Source of the DNA: CAYXDR01 sp046498185
GTDB taxonomy: Bacteria; Desulfobacterota; DSM-4660; Desulfatiglandales; Desulfatiglandaceae
Length of the DNA stretch: 9,422 nt
NCBI GenBank assembly: GCA_046498185.1
Contig: JAWOBE010000088.1
Location: forward strand, 1-9,422
Direction: 5' to 3'
Shown: positions 1 through 7,039 of the stretch, one piece after another
How the letters are laid out: the number at the start of each line of letters is the position of its first letter
How positions within the stretch are numbered: the first letter of the stretch is position 1
Notes under the pieces: model-generated
What the model was told of the DNA's origin: nothing
The model's database searches: none
What the model saw: only the letters and a program-made list of their open reading frames with translations
Translations under genes and position numbers: made by a program

Positions 1-2694
1 CTGCATGAAATAAACCACAGTCATGACAGCCAGCCCCAGGAGGGACGTAGTGTGTTCGTGCAACAACATACAAAGAGCGGCAAAACCTGTCAGCAGGCGT
101 TCCGGCACGGTGGATCTGGCTTTGAAATAACCGATTATCGTCGAACCCAGAAATACCACCCCGGCTACGACGGTGCCGAACACAATGAGAAATTCCAGGA
201 AATCAAAACTGACGGCAGGATCAAGAATCGCCGGCATCCAGAGTATAATGGGCGAATAAACAAAGGCGAAAGGCACATAGATTTTTGCTGATGACAGGGC
301 GAAAGCTATAAAACCGCTCTTAAAGGGGTCCCCGCCTGAAATGCCGGATGCCGCATAGGCGGCCAATGCCACCGGCGGGGTCACATCGGCCAGCACAGCG
401 TAGAACAGAACGAACATGTGGCTGATCAAAGGATGAATGCCCCATTGAAGCAGCGCCGGGGCCGCGATCATTGAAGCAATGATATACTGGGCTGTGGTAG
501 GAATTCCCATTCCCAGGATAAAACAGCTGATGGCTGTAAAGACCAGTGTGAAGAAGAGGGTGATGCCGTCCAGGGTCGTCAGGTTGAAAACGTCCAGGCC
601 GTGAACAAAAACCGCGACCCCTGACGCCAGCTCGATGACAGCCGCTGCGAATTTCAACCCCAGCCCGGTCAGGGTGCAGGCTCCTACGATGAAACCAACG
701 CTGGCGCAGGCCGCTCCTATGGCCAATGCATTCTTGGTTCCCCATTCAAGGGTATGAAGAATGTCGTTGAAACCCATCTTGCTTTCCTTGTAGGTGATTC
801 CGGCGACAATCACCGCCATATTGGTAAAAAAGGAAGCCAGGGTAGGCTCGATTCCGTAAAGCAGCAGAGCGAAGAGCAGGGCGGTTGTAGCCGTACCGAA
901 AAGCCAGTCGCGGTGTTCCGAGCGTGTATAAAACCACGTCATGGCGGCCACGGCCGACACCGCCCATAGAGTAGCCGTCCATGGGGCATGGGTCAGAGGA
1001 TTGAACCAGAACAAAACGCAGGGCATGCTCAAAAAGATGGCCACAAGCAGGGGTCGCGTGCGTTGGTGGATCTGGCCGACGGCCACGGAGTAGATAATAC
1101 CCCAGTAAGCGGCGAGAAAAGGGCTGGAGCCGGTAATCAGTAGATAAACGATGACGATCAACGGGGTAACCAGCAGTCCCCGCTCCCGGAGGACCCTTCC
1201 CGCCCGCGGCAGCATCTCCCTGGGCAGCCCCTTCAAACCTTGTCGACGGGCCTGGAAATGCACCATCATGCCGACGGCGAAAAAGTGCAGAAAAGACGGG
1301 ACGATCGCGCATGCGGCGATTTTGATGTAGGGGATAGCCAGAAATTCGGCCATGATAAAAGCCGCAGCCCCCATGATGGGGGGCATGAGTTGACCACCGG
1401 TGGAAGCGGCTGCTTCTACAGAGCCGGCAAACGTTGACTTATAGCCTACCTTTTTCATCAGGGGAATCGTAAACGCCCCGGTCGTGACCGTATTGGCTAT
1501 GGAACTGCCGCTGATGGAGCCCAGAAAGCCGGATGAAATAACGGATACCTTGGCCGGCCCACCTACGGTCCCACCTGCGATGGCCATGGCAAGGTCGATG
1601 AACAGCTGCCCCAGTCCGGTTTTGGAAATAAAAATACCGAAGAGCACAAAATGAAAGACAAAGGTAGCGACCACTCCCAGCGGGATTCCGAAGATTCCCT
1701 CGGTGCCGAGGTACATGTGTTCTATGATGCGTTCCACCGAATAACCGCGGTGAGCGAAAAAGCTGAGCCCGGGTATTTCCAGGAAATAGGGGCCCAAATA
1801 ACAATTGATCAACACGAGTACAGCTATAAAAGCCAGGGGCGCCCCGATGCTTCGGCGCGTACCCTCCAACACAAGCATTATCGCCAGAGCCCCTATGACC
1901 GTGTCTGCGTGGTTGGGCATACCGGCCCTGAAAACAAGGGCATTGAATTCCAGGAAAATGTAAACCGACATGACCGAGGCGAGTAGCGCGCAGAAAATAT
2001 CAAAATAAGGAACGTGATTTATCTGGTAGGTGAAGGACTTCGAAAAGATTCCCAACAGGGCCTGGAACCACTGGATAACAAAAAGGGCCGCTATAAGCAG
2101 ACAAATAGTGAATAAAAAAATACTCCAGAAAATAAGGGTCTTGTTGGGATCCTGAAAAACCGTTTTAAACCCGATGACCTCGAAAAACTGCACAGCACCA
2201 AAGACCAGGGCGGCAAGCATCAGGGTATAGAGAATGAAATCAGCGTAGACCAATTCCCGGGCGTTCCAGAGAGAGCGACGCTTGAAATAAAAAAACAGTA
2301 AAAAAGAAGCGGCGGCCCAACCCCAGGACACAAGTGCGGAAAGTTCCAACAGTTCACGGAACATGGTTGCCGACAGCATGGCGCCGATACCCGCATGGAT
2401 AATGTCGTAGAAAAAGTGCTTCCCGAGAGGCTGCTCTTCTTTGCGCATGGAATAGAGAAAGAAGACCAGGGGCAGTACGAACGCAAGGTGGAAGGCGCGA
2501 TGACGCCACTCCTGCAGCACCCCGAAACCGGCCGTGTAAATGTGAAAGATGGACAGGATGAGGGTCATGAAGAAGGTTAATTTCAGTGTGACCCCGGTTG
2601 CCTGGCGGAAACGAAGCTCCGGATCATATTTGGATACTTCGCTTGCGTCTTTTTTGCGTACTTCGGGTGGGGCGCTACTGTTCGGTGATGCCAT
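1..2694 (-). CDS. TAXI-type TRAP transporter fused permease (DctQM), C-terminus off the left edge
   Basis: This is the inner-membrane permease of a TRAP transporter. The small (Q) and large (M) subunits are fused in one chain that imports ligand delivered by the periplasmic receptor, driven by an ion gradient. My translation from the ATG at 2694 gives 898 codons without a stop, reaching the edge exactly in frame. Residues 1-35 are polar. Helices from about 36 to 250 correspond to the Q-like part. Family motifs follow in the M part: GGTVGGPAKVSVISSGFLGS from 374, SGSSIANT at 395-402, STGGQLMPPIMGAA at 431-444, GMGIPTTAQYI at 728-738, and LADVTPPVALAAYAASG from 768. A GGAG Shine-Dalgarno lies inside the end of the preceding gene. 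The start codon is one base after that gene's TGA (TGATATG), so translation is probably coupled. The length already suits a full fused permease, so only a short tail should be missing. The ligand cannot be told from the sequence. Confidence 0.95.
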   Translation of the reverse strand, partial: MASPNSSAPPEVRKKDASEVSKYDPELRFRQATGVTLKLTFFMTLILSIFHIYTAGFGVLQEWRHRAFHLAFVLPLVFFLYSMRKEEQPLGKHFFYDIIHAGIGAMLSATMFRELLELSALVSWGWAAASFLLFFYFKRRSLWNARELVYADFILYTLMLAALVFGAVQFFEVIGFKTVFQDPNKTLIFWSIFLFTICLLIAALFVIQWFQALLGIFSKSFTYQINHVPYFDIFCALLASVMSVYIFLEFNALVFRAGMPNHADTVIGALAIMLVLEGTRRSIGAPLAFIAVLVLINCYLGPYFLEIPGLSFFAHRGYSVERIIEHMYLGTEGIFGIPLGVVATFVFHFVLFGIFISKTGLGQLFIDLAMAIAGGTVGGPAKVSVISSGFLGSISGSSIANTVTTGAFTIPLMKKVGYKSTFAGSVEAAASTGGQLMPPIMGAAAFIMAEFLAIPYIKIAACAIVPSFLHFFAVGMMVHFQARRQGLKGLPREMLPRAGRVLRERGLLVTPLIVIVYLLITGSSPFLAAYWGIIYSVAVGQIHQRTRPLLVAIFLSMPCVLFWFNPLTHAPWTATLWAVSAVAAMTWFYTRSEHRDWLFGTATTALLFALLLYGIEPTLASFFTNMAVIVAGITYKESKMGFNDILHTLEWGTKNALAIGAACASVGFIVGACTLTGLGLKFAAAVIELASGVAVFVHGLDVFNLTTLDGITLFFTLVFTAISCFILGMGIPTTAQYIIASMIAAPALLQWGIHPLISHMFVLFYAVLADVTPPVALAAYAASGISGGDPFKSGFIAFALSSAKIYVPFAFVYSPIILWMPAILDPAVSFDFLEFLIVFGTVVAGVVFLGSTIIGYFKARSTVPERLLTGFAALCMLLHEHTTSLLGLAVMTVVYFMQ

Positions 2695-2695
2695 A

Positions 2696-3235
2696 TCAAC
2701 GACTCCAGTGCTGCCAATATAGTTTCGCTTTCAGCCAGACCCACGCCATCACAGTCAGGCGGGTGATGTGGATATGCAGCAGGCAGTTTCCGGCCAGGCC
2801 CGCGAGGTGAATATCCTGTTTTCCGTCAATTTTAAGCGTGTTCTCGTACTTGGAGTCCACCCATTGATATATTCCGGGTATCGGCCGGTTCATATTGCCG
2901 ATGTAGAAATGGTCTCCCCGGCGTTCGAATACCTCATCCTTGAAAGCCGCATAAGGCAGGCCGGTTCGGCTTTCGGCAAACTCGGTGGCGACCACGACCA
3001 TACCGTACCGGTTGTCGATGTGAAGGTGGTCCCATACCCGGCAGTTTTCGACCGAGTGGAGAAAACCCATGGATAGACGATCTCCGGGTCTGACCGGGGT
3101 TGCAAAAACCGGTACGGATTTTTCCATTTCTTGAATTAAAAGGACATGTACGGGTTGCCGACACAAAACGGCTCCAAATAGAAGCAAGAGCGTAAGCGCA
3201 AATATCAAACGGAATCGGAGCGCAGAAAACGGCAT
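2696..3235 (-). CDS. DUF1850 family protein, TAXI-TRAP operon partner
   Basis: A 179-residue protein that I assign to DUF1850, a family of unknown biochemical role often found beside TAXI-type TRAP genes. It begins with a hydrophobic segment (about residues 5-25, rich in L, F and A), which is a signal anchor or signal peptide, so the rest should be periplasmic. The conserved-looking FLHSVEN (58-64) and TEFAESRTGLPYA (84-96) match my recollection of the family core. I chose the ATG at 3235. A GTG 18 bases upstream at 3253 is in frame and would give 185 residues, but it lies inside a 10-bp hairpin. The ATG has GGGA eight bases before it, just after the hairpin. The gene sits between the receptor and the permease and ends one base before the permease start. 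Its position suggests an accessory role in transporter assembly or function, which is inference. Confidence 0.85.
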   Translation of the reverse strand: MPFSALRFRLIFALTLLLLFGAVLCRQPVHVLLIQEMEKSVPVFATPVRPGDRLSMGFLHSVENCRVWDHLHIDNRYGMVVVATEFAESRTGLPYAAFKDEVFERRGDHFYIGNMNRPIPGIYQWVDSKYENTLKIDGKQDIHLAGLAGNCLLHIHITRLTVMAWVWLKAKLYWQHWSR

Positions 3236-3247
3236 ACCAGCAATCCC

Positions 3248-3272
3248 GGGCACCGGAATTTATCCGGTGCCC
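3248..3272 (-). promoter_or_regulatory. Intercistronic hairpin between TAXI receptor and DUF1850 gene
   Basis: GGGCACCGGA and TCCGGTGCCC form a perfect 10-bp GC-rich stem around a 5-base ATTTA loop, 27 bases after the receptor stop codon. No T-tract follows on the minus strand, so it does not look like a full terminator. Such hairpins after binding-protein genes often protect the upstream message and lower expression of the membrane genes, which fits the need for more receptor than permease. It also covers the alternative GTG start of the DUF1850 gene and touches that gene's GGGA ribosome site. Confidence 0.7.
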
Positions 3273-3299
3273 TCTGAACCGTTCGGGATACGTACCTAT

Positions 3300-4322
3300 C
3301 TACTTTATCAGACCCTTTTCGCGATAGTAGCGCTCAGCTCCCGGATGCAGCGGGATAGCCATGCCGGCCAGTGCCGTGTCCAGGGTGACGTCCTTACCCT
3401 TGGCATGGGCCTGGGCCATGATCTCAGCGCCTGCGGGGGCAGGCTCCGGCTTTCCTTCCTTCTTGCGAAGAACGTGAAAGCCTGGTTCCCACAAGGCTTT
3501 GGTGAGGGTGTATATGAGTTCTTCGTCAACCTCGGCCGCACAGACCCACTGAGCCATCACGGCAACCGTGTTCACCGGTTTGTCCTGATTGGCGTAAGTG
3601 TTGGGCGGGATGGTTACTTTGGCATAAAACGGGTAGGTGTCGACGATTTTTTTGATGAGGGCGTCATCGAGCTGCAGTATTCTGATCGGTGTGCTTGAAA
3701 CCAGTTCCATAACCGACGAGGTGGGGATGCCGGCGGTGATAAAACCTGCATCTGCCTGTTTATCCTGCATGCGTTGAGAAATGCCGGCGAAGCTCAACCA
3801 GTCGAGAGAACCGAAGTCCTGAAAGGTCATGCCGGCCGCCTTCAGGATGTTTTCAGCGTCAACGGCGGTGCCGCTGCCTCGGTCCCCCGGGACCACGCTT
3901 TTGCCTTTGAGGTCGGTTATGGTTTTAATGTTCGACTCTTCCAGCGTGACAATCTGGATGACCTCGGCATAAAGGGACGCGATGCCCCTTACATTTTTTA
4001 CGGGGTTGTTTTCGAACTGATCGGTTCCGTAGAAGGCCTGAAAAGCGGTATTGTTCTGAACAAAAGCAGACTCGATGCCTCCGGAGCGTATCAAATTCAG
4101 ATTGGCGGTCGAGGCATTACCGGACTGTGCCGTAACAATGACGTCAGGCACCTTGGTGGTTAAGGCCTGGGCCAGGACTCCTCCCAGGGGATAATAGGTT
4201 CCCCCGGTACCTCCTGTGGCAATAGCAAAGAATTGCTTGGCCGCAAAGGAACCGGGAACCATCACCAATCCAACCATCAGTATCAGGGCGGTAAAAAAAA
4301 GGACTTTTCGACATTTTACCAT
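3300..4322 (-). CDS. TAXI family TRAP transporter solute-binding receptor
   Basis: A 340-residue periplasmic receptor of the TAXI (TRAP-associated extracytoplasmic immunogenic) family. It captures the ligand and passes it to the fused permease encoded downstream in the same operon. Residues 1-27 form a Sec signal peptide: a basic MVKCRK start, a hydrophobic core, and probable cleavage at SFA|AKQ. The mature protein opens with the family signature IATGGTGGTYYPLGG (about 34-48). This is followed by VTAQSGNASTANLNLI, then by GKSVVPGDRGSGTAVDAENILKA-type sequence typical of the hinge and second lobe. The length is normal for the family. The ATG at 4322 is preceded by a strong AAGGAGGA site. Characterised TAXI receptors bind small carboxylates such as glutamate or 2-oxoglutarate; the ligand here is unknown. 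It is the first gene of a three-gene operon, separated from the next by a hairpin. Confidence 0.96.
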   Translation of the reverse strand: MVKCRKVLFFTALILMVGLVMVPGSFAAKQFFAIATGGTGGTYYPLGGVLAQALTTKVPDVIVTAQSGNASTANLNLIRSGGIESAFVQNNTAFQAFYGTDQFENNPVKNVRGIASLYAEVIQIVTLEESNIKTITDLKGKSVVPGDRGSGTAVDAENILKAAGMTFQDFGSLDWLSFAGISQRMQDKQADAGFITAGIPTSSVMELVSSTPIRILQLDDALIKKIVDTYPFYAKVTIPPNTYANQDKPVNTVAVMAQWVCAAEVDEELIYTLTKALWEPGFHVLRKKEGKPEPAPAGAEIMAQAHAKGKDVTLDTALAGMAIPLHPGAERYYREKGLIK

Positions 4323-4328
4323 GGTTAT

Positions 4329-4336
4329 TCCTCCTT
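4329..4336 (-). promoter_or_regulatory. Strong ribosome binding site of the TAXI receptor gene
   Basis: AAGGAGGA on the minus strand, six bases before the ATG at 4322. It is close to ideal and stronger than the sites of the two downstream genes, consistent with the receptor being made in excess. Confidence 0.85.
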
Positions 4337-4559
4337 GTACCTACACTGTTTATTGATTTAGGAGCGCGGGTGCCGTCCACGCATCCGATTGGTTAATCAG
4401 CGCCCATCCGGAAATGCCGGATACGCCTTGCTATGAGCCTTGCAGGTTGGAAATGAAGAGGAATAGAAATTTGAAGCTCGGAGCCGCCGTCTCGGAAATG
4501 GACGCGAATAAGAACAGGCGAATCAAACCTATTTCAGAAAGAATAATTGGATGTTTTGA

Positions 4560-4588
4560 ACGATACCATGAAAAATCATGTGGAGCAA
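4560..4588 (-). promoter_or_regulatory. Possible promoter of the TAXI operon, with internal inverted repeat
   Basis: On the minus strand, TTGCTC (4588-4583) and TATCGT (4565-4560) are 17 bases apart, a modest sigma-70 match. The spacer contains the inverted repeat CATGA-AAAA-TCATG (4567-4580), where a dimeric repressor could act. It would imply a leader of about 230 bases before the receptor gene. The match is weak and other start sites are possible. Confidence 0.25.
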
Positions 4589-4667
4589 TTAGAAATTTTT
4601 AGAAGTGAAACGCCGGCGATGATTCTATTTTCCTGGACCTGTAGACGCGGTTTCCGTATTTTGATCC

Positions 4668-4696
4668 TTGACCTCAACGTTGTTTCAACCTATAAT
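4668..4696 (+). promoter_or_regulatory. Near-consensus sigma-70 promoter for the membrane protein-kinase unit
   Basis: TTGACC (4668-4673) and a perfect TATAAT (4691-4696) are separated by exactly 17 bases. The predicted start is near 4703, giving a leader of about 113 bases that is almost entirely A and T before the ATG at 4816. No strong operator was seen over the promoter, which suggests steady expression unless controlled in the leader. Confidence 0.65.
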
Positions 4697-4815
4697 AATT
4701 CTATATAGTTTATTAAGATAATTTTTAAAAGATTAAAATTGTTATATACTATTAAATAATAAAATAAATATGTTTAGTTTTTGAATGATAATTATATTTA
4801 TTTATACTGAAACCA

Positions 4816-5091
4816 ATGATTGAAGCAAACGAAATTGTCATGTTTTTTATTGGTCTGGGCGTATGGATATTTACGTTTTTCCACCGCGCAGCCCTCAAGC
4901 AGCTACCGGCGCCGGGGATTATCCTGGCTGCGTTCTATTTATTATTGGGTAGCATCGTTGCAACGGTGCTGGAAGGATTTTTTTGGAGCGATTTTTTGAA
5001 CTTGGTCGAACATGCCTGCCTTACAGTAACTTCGGTCTTGATGGCTTTATGGTCGTGGAAAATATTCACAGGCCGCAGGGAAACGAGGTAA
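4816..5091 (+). CDS. Small three-helix membrane protein, resembles the sensor module of the next kinase
   Basis: A 91-residue hydrophobic protein with three likely membrane helices (about 8-24, 34-57 and 62-84) and a basic tail (GRRETR). I do not recognise a named family. It lines up almost without gaps with the N-terminal membrane region of the kinase encoded next: FIGLGVWIF against FMGFGFAFL in helix 1, and LNLVEH (61-66) against LDPVED (63-68, counting from the kinase Met6) before helix 3. Their VE pairs fall at residues 64-65 and 66-67. It may therefore be a stand-alone paralogue of the sensor domain that pairs with or tunes the kinase; this is inference. No Shine-Dalgarno precedes the ATG, so the start is uncertain, and a Met9 start is possible. 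The gene follows the strong promoter at 4668-4696 and ends 49 to 64 bases before the kinase. Confidence 0.7.
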   Translation: MIEANEIVMFFIGLGVWIFTFFHRAALKQLPAPGIILAAFYLLLGSIVATVLEGFFWSDFLNLVEHACLTVTSVLMALWSWKIFTGRRETR

Positions 5092-5144
5092 TGTCCATCA
5101 GGATATTCCGGATGGGCACAGTTCAGTTTCCAGATTTGAAATGA
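5091..5144 (+). CDS. Possible 17-codon leader peptide between membrane protein and kinase
   Basis: An ATG overlaps the stop codon of the preceding gene (TAATG, 5089-5093) and opens a 17-codon frame, MSIRIFRMGTVQFPDLK. Its TGA (5142-5144) overlaps the first ATG of the kinase frame and runs into the GAGGGA site before kinase Met6. A ribosome reading through would end exactly at the kinase start, which could couple the two genes. A GAGG lies only two bases before this ATG, too close to be good, so chance is quite possible. Confidence 0.25.
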   Translation: MSIRIFRMGTVQFPDLK

Positions 5145-5155
5145 GGGATTTACCG

Positions 5156-6652
5156 ATGTGGCATGTGGCGGCGCTTGATTTCATCTCTTTTATGGGTTTT
5201 GGCTTTGCATTCCTGTTCCTTGCAAAAGGCGGGTGCCGGTCCTGCCTGAGCGGTGCCAGGGCCATTTTCGGGGTTCTCACTGTTTTTTCCCTGCTCTACA
5301 GCGCCGGGCTATTCCTGCAGTGGTCAAACATAACCGCTGCGCTCGATCCCGTGGAAGATTTGATCGGAGCCCTGCTCCCGATGCTCTGGGCCTTTTTCTT
5401 TTACGCCTTTTTGCAGGAAGTTTCTGCGCAGGATCTACACCAGAGCCGGGAATCCCTTATAGAGAGCGATCGGAAGCTGAACACCCTGATGGATAATCTG
5501 CCCGGTATGGCCTACCGTTGTCTGAACGAGAGAACCTGGCCCATGGTTTTTGTCAGTAACGGGTGCAAAAATTTAACAGGGTATGAAACAAAGGCGCTGA
5601 TGGGCCATGGAGGAATCTCTTATGGGGATCTCATTCACGAGGACGATCGGGATTTTGTGTGGAAACAGGTGCAGGAGAATTTGAAAAGGCACCGGCCCTT
5701 TCAGATCATGTACCGAATACATACACACGCGGGTGAAGAAAAGTGGGTCTGGGAAAAGGGCATTGGAATTTTCTCCGAAACCGGGGAAACCATTGCGCTG
5801 GAAGGCTTTATAACCGATATCACCGAGCAGAAGCTGGCCGAACAGAAGCTCCAGCAAGCCCATGAAGAACTTGAAAAAAAAGTGGAAGAACGAACCGCGG
5901 AAATCACAGAAGCCTACCAGAAGCTCGAAGAAGCATACAAGAAAATACAAGAGGATCGTGAAAAAATAATCCAGCTTGAAAGGTATGCCATAGTCAGCCG
6001 GATAACCTCGACTTTGGCCCATGAAACCCGCAATTCCGTTTCCATGATCGGCGGGTTCGCAGCGCTTTTGAAGCGTAAGTTTCATGGGGATCCAGAGCTT
6101 TGCCACCATATCGACATGCTGCTGGAGGAAAGCAAAAAACTGGAGCAGTTGATTGAAGGAATCTTGAAAGCCGCGCACAAGACGGAGCCGCAGTTTGAGA
6201 AAGTGAACCCCAACGAACTTCTGGATGAGTTGGAGGCCTTGACCCAGGAAAAAGCCCGACTTTCCAATGTCCAAATCAAGAAAGAGAAGCACCTTTCTTC
6301 GGAATTCATTTTTGTAGACAAAGAAAGTGTTATCGCGGCTTTGAAAGAGATTATCATGAACGCTGTGGAATCTTCTCCCAAGAACGGGGAGGTTATCATG
6401 AATATCACCCAGGAGGATGAGTGGGTGGTGATTTCCGTCACCGATAAGGGACAGGGCATGGACGAGCGGACATTGGGCCGGATCTACGAGCCCCTTTTCA
6501 GCACGAAGAAGCTGTCTGCAGGGCTTGGGTTGTCCTTCGCGAAGGAATTGATAGAAGCCCAGAACGGCTATATCCGCTGCGAATCCAGTCCCGGCGAAGG
6601 ATCTACGTTCAAGGTTTATTTTTCCGTCATTTCGACACGCCGGAAAAAGTAG
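5156..6652 (+). CDS. Orphan membrane PAS sensor histidine kinase
   Basis: A sensor kinase expected to autophosphorylate and pass phosphate to an unlinked response regulator. In the longest frame (ATG at 5141, 503 residues) there are three N-terminal helices (about 8-28, 39-61, 72-95). A PAS domain follows (about 110-230, MDNLPGMAYRCLN to GFITDITEQK), then a charged coiled coil (about 231-285). The HisKA helix carries LAHETRN with the phospho-acceptor His294. The ATPase domain carries the N box IIMNAVESS (Asn407), DKGQGM (Asp435), EPLFSTKK, GLGLS (461-465) and GEGSTF (485-490). All catalytic boxes are intact. I prefer the ATG at 5156 (498 residues) because GAGGGA (5143-5148) lies seven bases before it, whereas the ATG at 5141 has no ribosome site. 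No receiver-domain gene is in the window. The PAS domain is cytoplasmic and its ligand unknown; the membrane module resembles the preceding small protein. Confidence 0.93.
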   Translation: MWHVAALDFISFMGFGFAFLFLAKGGCRSCLSGARAIFGVLTVFSLLYSAGLFLQWSNITAALDPVEDLIGALLPMLWAFFFYAFLQEVSAQDLHQSRESLIESDRKLNTLMDNLPGMAYRCLNERTWPMVFVSNGCKNLTGYETKALMGHGGISYGDLIHEDDRDFVWKQVQENLKRHRPFQIMYRIHTHAGEEKWVWEKGIGIFSETGETIALEGFITDITEQKLAEQKLQQAHEELEKKVEERTAEITEAYQKLEEAYKKIQEDREKIIQLERYAIVSRITSTLAHETRNSVSMIGGFAALLKRKFHGDPELCHHIDMLLEESKKLEQLIEGILKAAHKTEPQFEKVNPNELLDELEALTQEKARLSNVQIKKEKHLSSEFIFVDKESVIAALKEIIMNAVESSPKNGEVIMNITQEDEWVVISVTDKGQGMDERTLGRIYEPLFSTKKLSAGLGLSFAKELIEAQNGYIRCESSPGEGSTFKVYFSVISTRRKK

Positions 6653-6655
6653 GGT

Positions 6656-6686
6656 GGGAAAGGTTTTTAACCGCGATTTCCCTTTT
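6656..6686 (+). terminator. Possible terminator after the kinase gene
   Basis: Four bases after the kinase stop, GGGAAAGGTT pairs with AACC and TTTCCC. The stem is interrupted by a four-base GCGA bulge, the loop is TTT, and TTTT follows. Its position suits a terminator, but the bulge and short T run make it weak. Confidence 0.4.
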
Positions 6687-6753
6687 ATCGGGTTCGATTT
6701 TTGATTTTGGAGCCCTTTCGACCCCGACGCCGAGAAATAAGGAATCGGATTGT

Positions 6754-6776
6754 AGGTCGGGATTCTTTCCCGACCT
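6754..6776. repeat. REP-like perfect hairpin
   Basis: AGGTCGGGA and TCCCGACCT form a perfect 9-bp stem with loop TTCTT, preceded by TGT. It resembles the short GTAGGTCGGG...CCCGAC palindromes that occur in many copies between genes of various bacteria. Copy number in this genome cannot be judged from the window. Confidence 0.6.
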
Positions 6777-6888
6777 GGCCCGCACGACCTGTTTCAAGTC
6801 AAAACTCCGTTTCGACACTCCAACGACGCCTACTTCACGCTGTTCCAGGAGTGCCGAAACGATGTTTTGGCCTGGCCCGCACGACCTG
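6774..6888. repeat. Direct repeats flanking a long imperfect inverted repeat
   Basis: The 18-mer CCTGGCCCGCACGACCTG occurs at 6774-6791 and again at 6871-6888. Between the copies, arms at 6800-6821 and 6848-6869 are inverted repeats matching at 19 of 22 positions, around a 26-base centre. The unit could be a small non-autonomous mobile repeat, a dispersed palindromic element or a folded RNA. Confidence 0.55.
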
Positions 6889-7025
6889 CTTCCTGCCGAG
6901 GGAAATTACCCTGCCAAAAGGTTTCCCTGGAGACAACCGACGCAATATATGATATTTATAAATTATTGGTTAATGGGAGGGTCGAACCGTCTTGGTTCGG
7001 GCCGGTAGTTGCACACCTGCTTTAT

Positions 7026-7033
7026 AAGGAGGA
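7026..7033 (+). promoter_or_regulatory. Strong ribosome binding site of dodecin
   Basis: AAGGAGGA six bases before the ATG at 7040. This settles the start and makes longer frames through the upstream repeats unlikely. Confidence 0.85.
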
Positions 7034-7039
7034 AGGACA

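Larger units (their letters stand above)
4323..4815. other. Divergent intergenic region between TAXI operon and kinase unit
   Basis: This 493-base gap separates two divergent transcription units. The left part (4323-4620) has mixed composition and holds the receptor's ribosome site, a small inverted repeat ATCCGG-AAATG-CCGGAT (4406-4422) and a second inverted repeat CATGA-AAAA-TCATG (4567-4580). The right part (about 4681-4810) is extremely AT-rich. A 62-codon frame at 4414-4602 (GTG/ATG region, MPDTPCYEPC...) has no ribosome site or recognisable content, so I do not call it a gene. Confidence 0.7.
6653..7039. other. Repeat-rich intergenic region between kinase and dodecin
   Basis: A 387-base stretch without a supported gene. 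It contains the weak terminator, a perfect hairpin (6754-6776), an 18-base direct repeat (6774-6791 and 6871-6888), a long imperfect inverted repeat (6800-6869) and a short hairpin CGAACC-GTCTT-GGTTCG (6983-6999) in the probable dodecin leader. Frames crossing it have no ribosome site. No clear promoter for dodecin was found; AT-rich sequence at 6944-6966 is the likeliest place. Confidence 0.65.

Noticed and set aside
320..1804. Several minus-strand frames (320-745, 746-1312, 1439-1804) within the permease
   Set aside because: They are out-of-frame readings; the true permease frame is open from 2694 to the window edge and carries all TRAP motifs. It is not frameshifted or broken.
4355..4385. 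Possible sigma-54 promoter for the receptor gene on the minus strand (TGG...CGC)
   Set aside because: The match to TGGCAC-N5-TTGC is poor, lacking the GC/TTGC half at correct spacing.
4414..4602. 62-codon plus-strand frame in the divergent intergenic region
   Set aside because: No ribosome site, an atypical composition mixed with promoter-like sequence, and no recognisable protein features; overlaps a candidate promoter.
5573..6292. 239-codon minus-strand frame inside the kinase gene
   Set aside because: Antisense shadow of a kinase with intact catalytic motifs; its Leu/Phe-rich content arises from the complement of Lys/Glu-rich coiled-coil codons.
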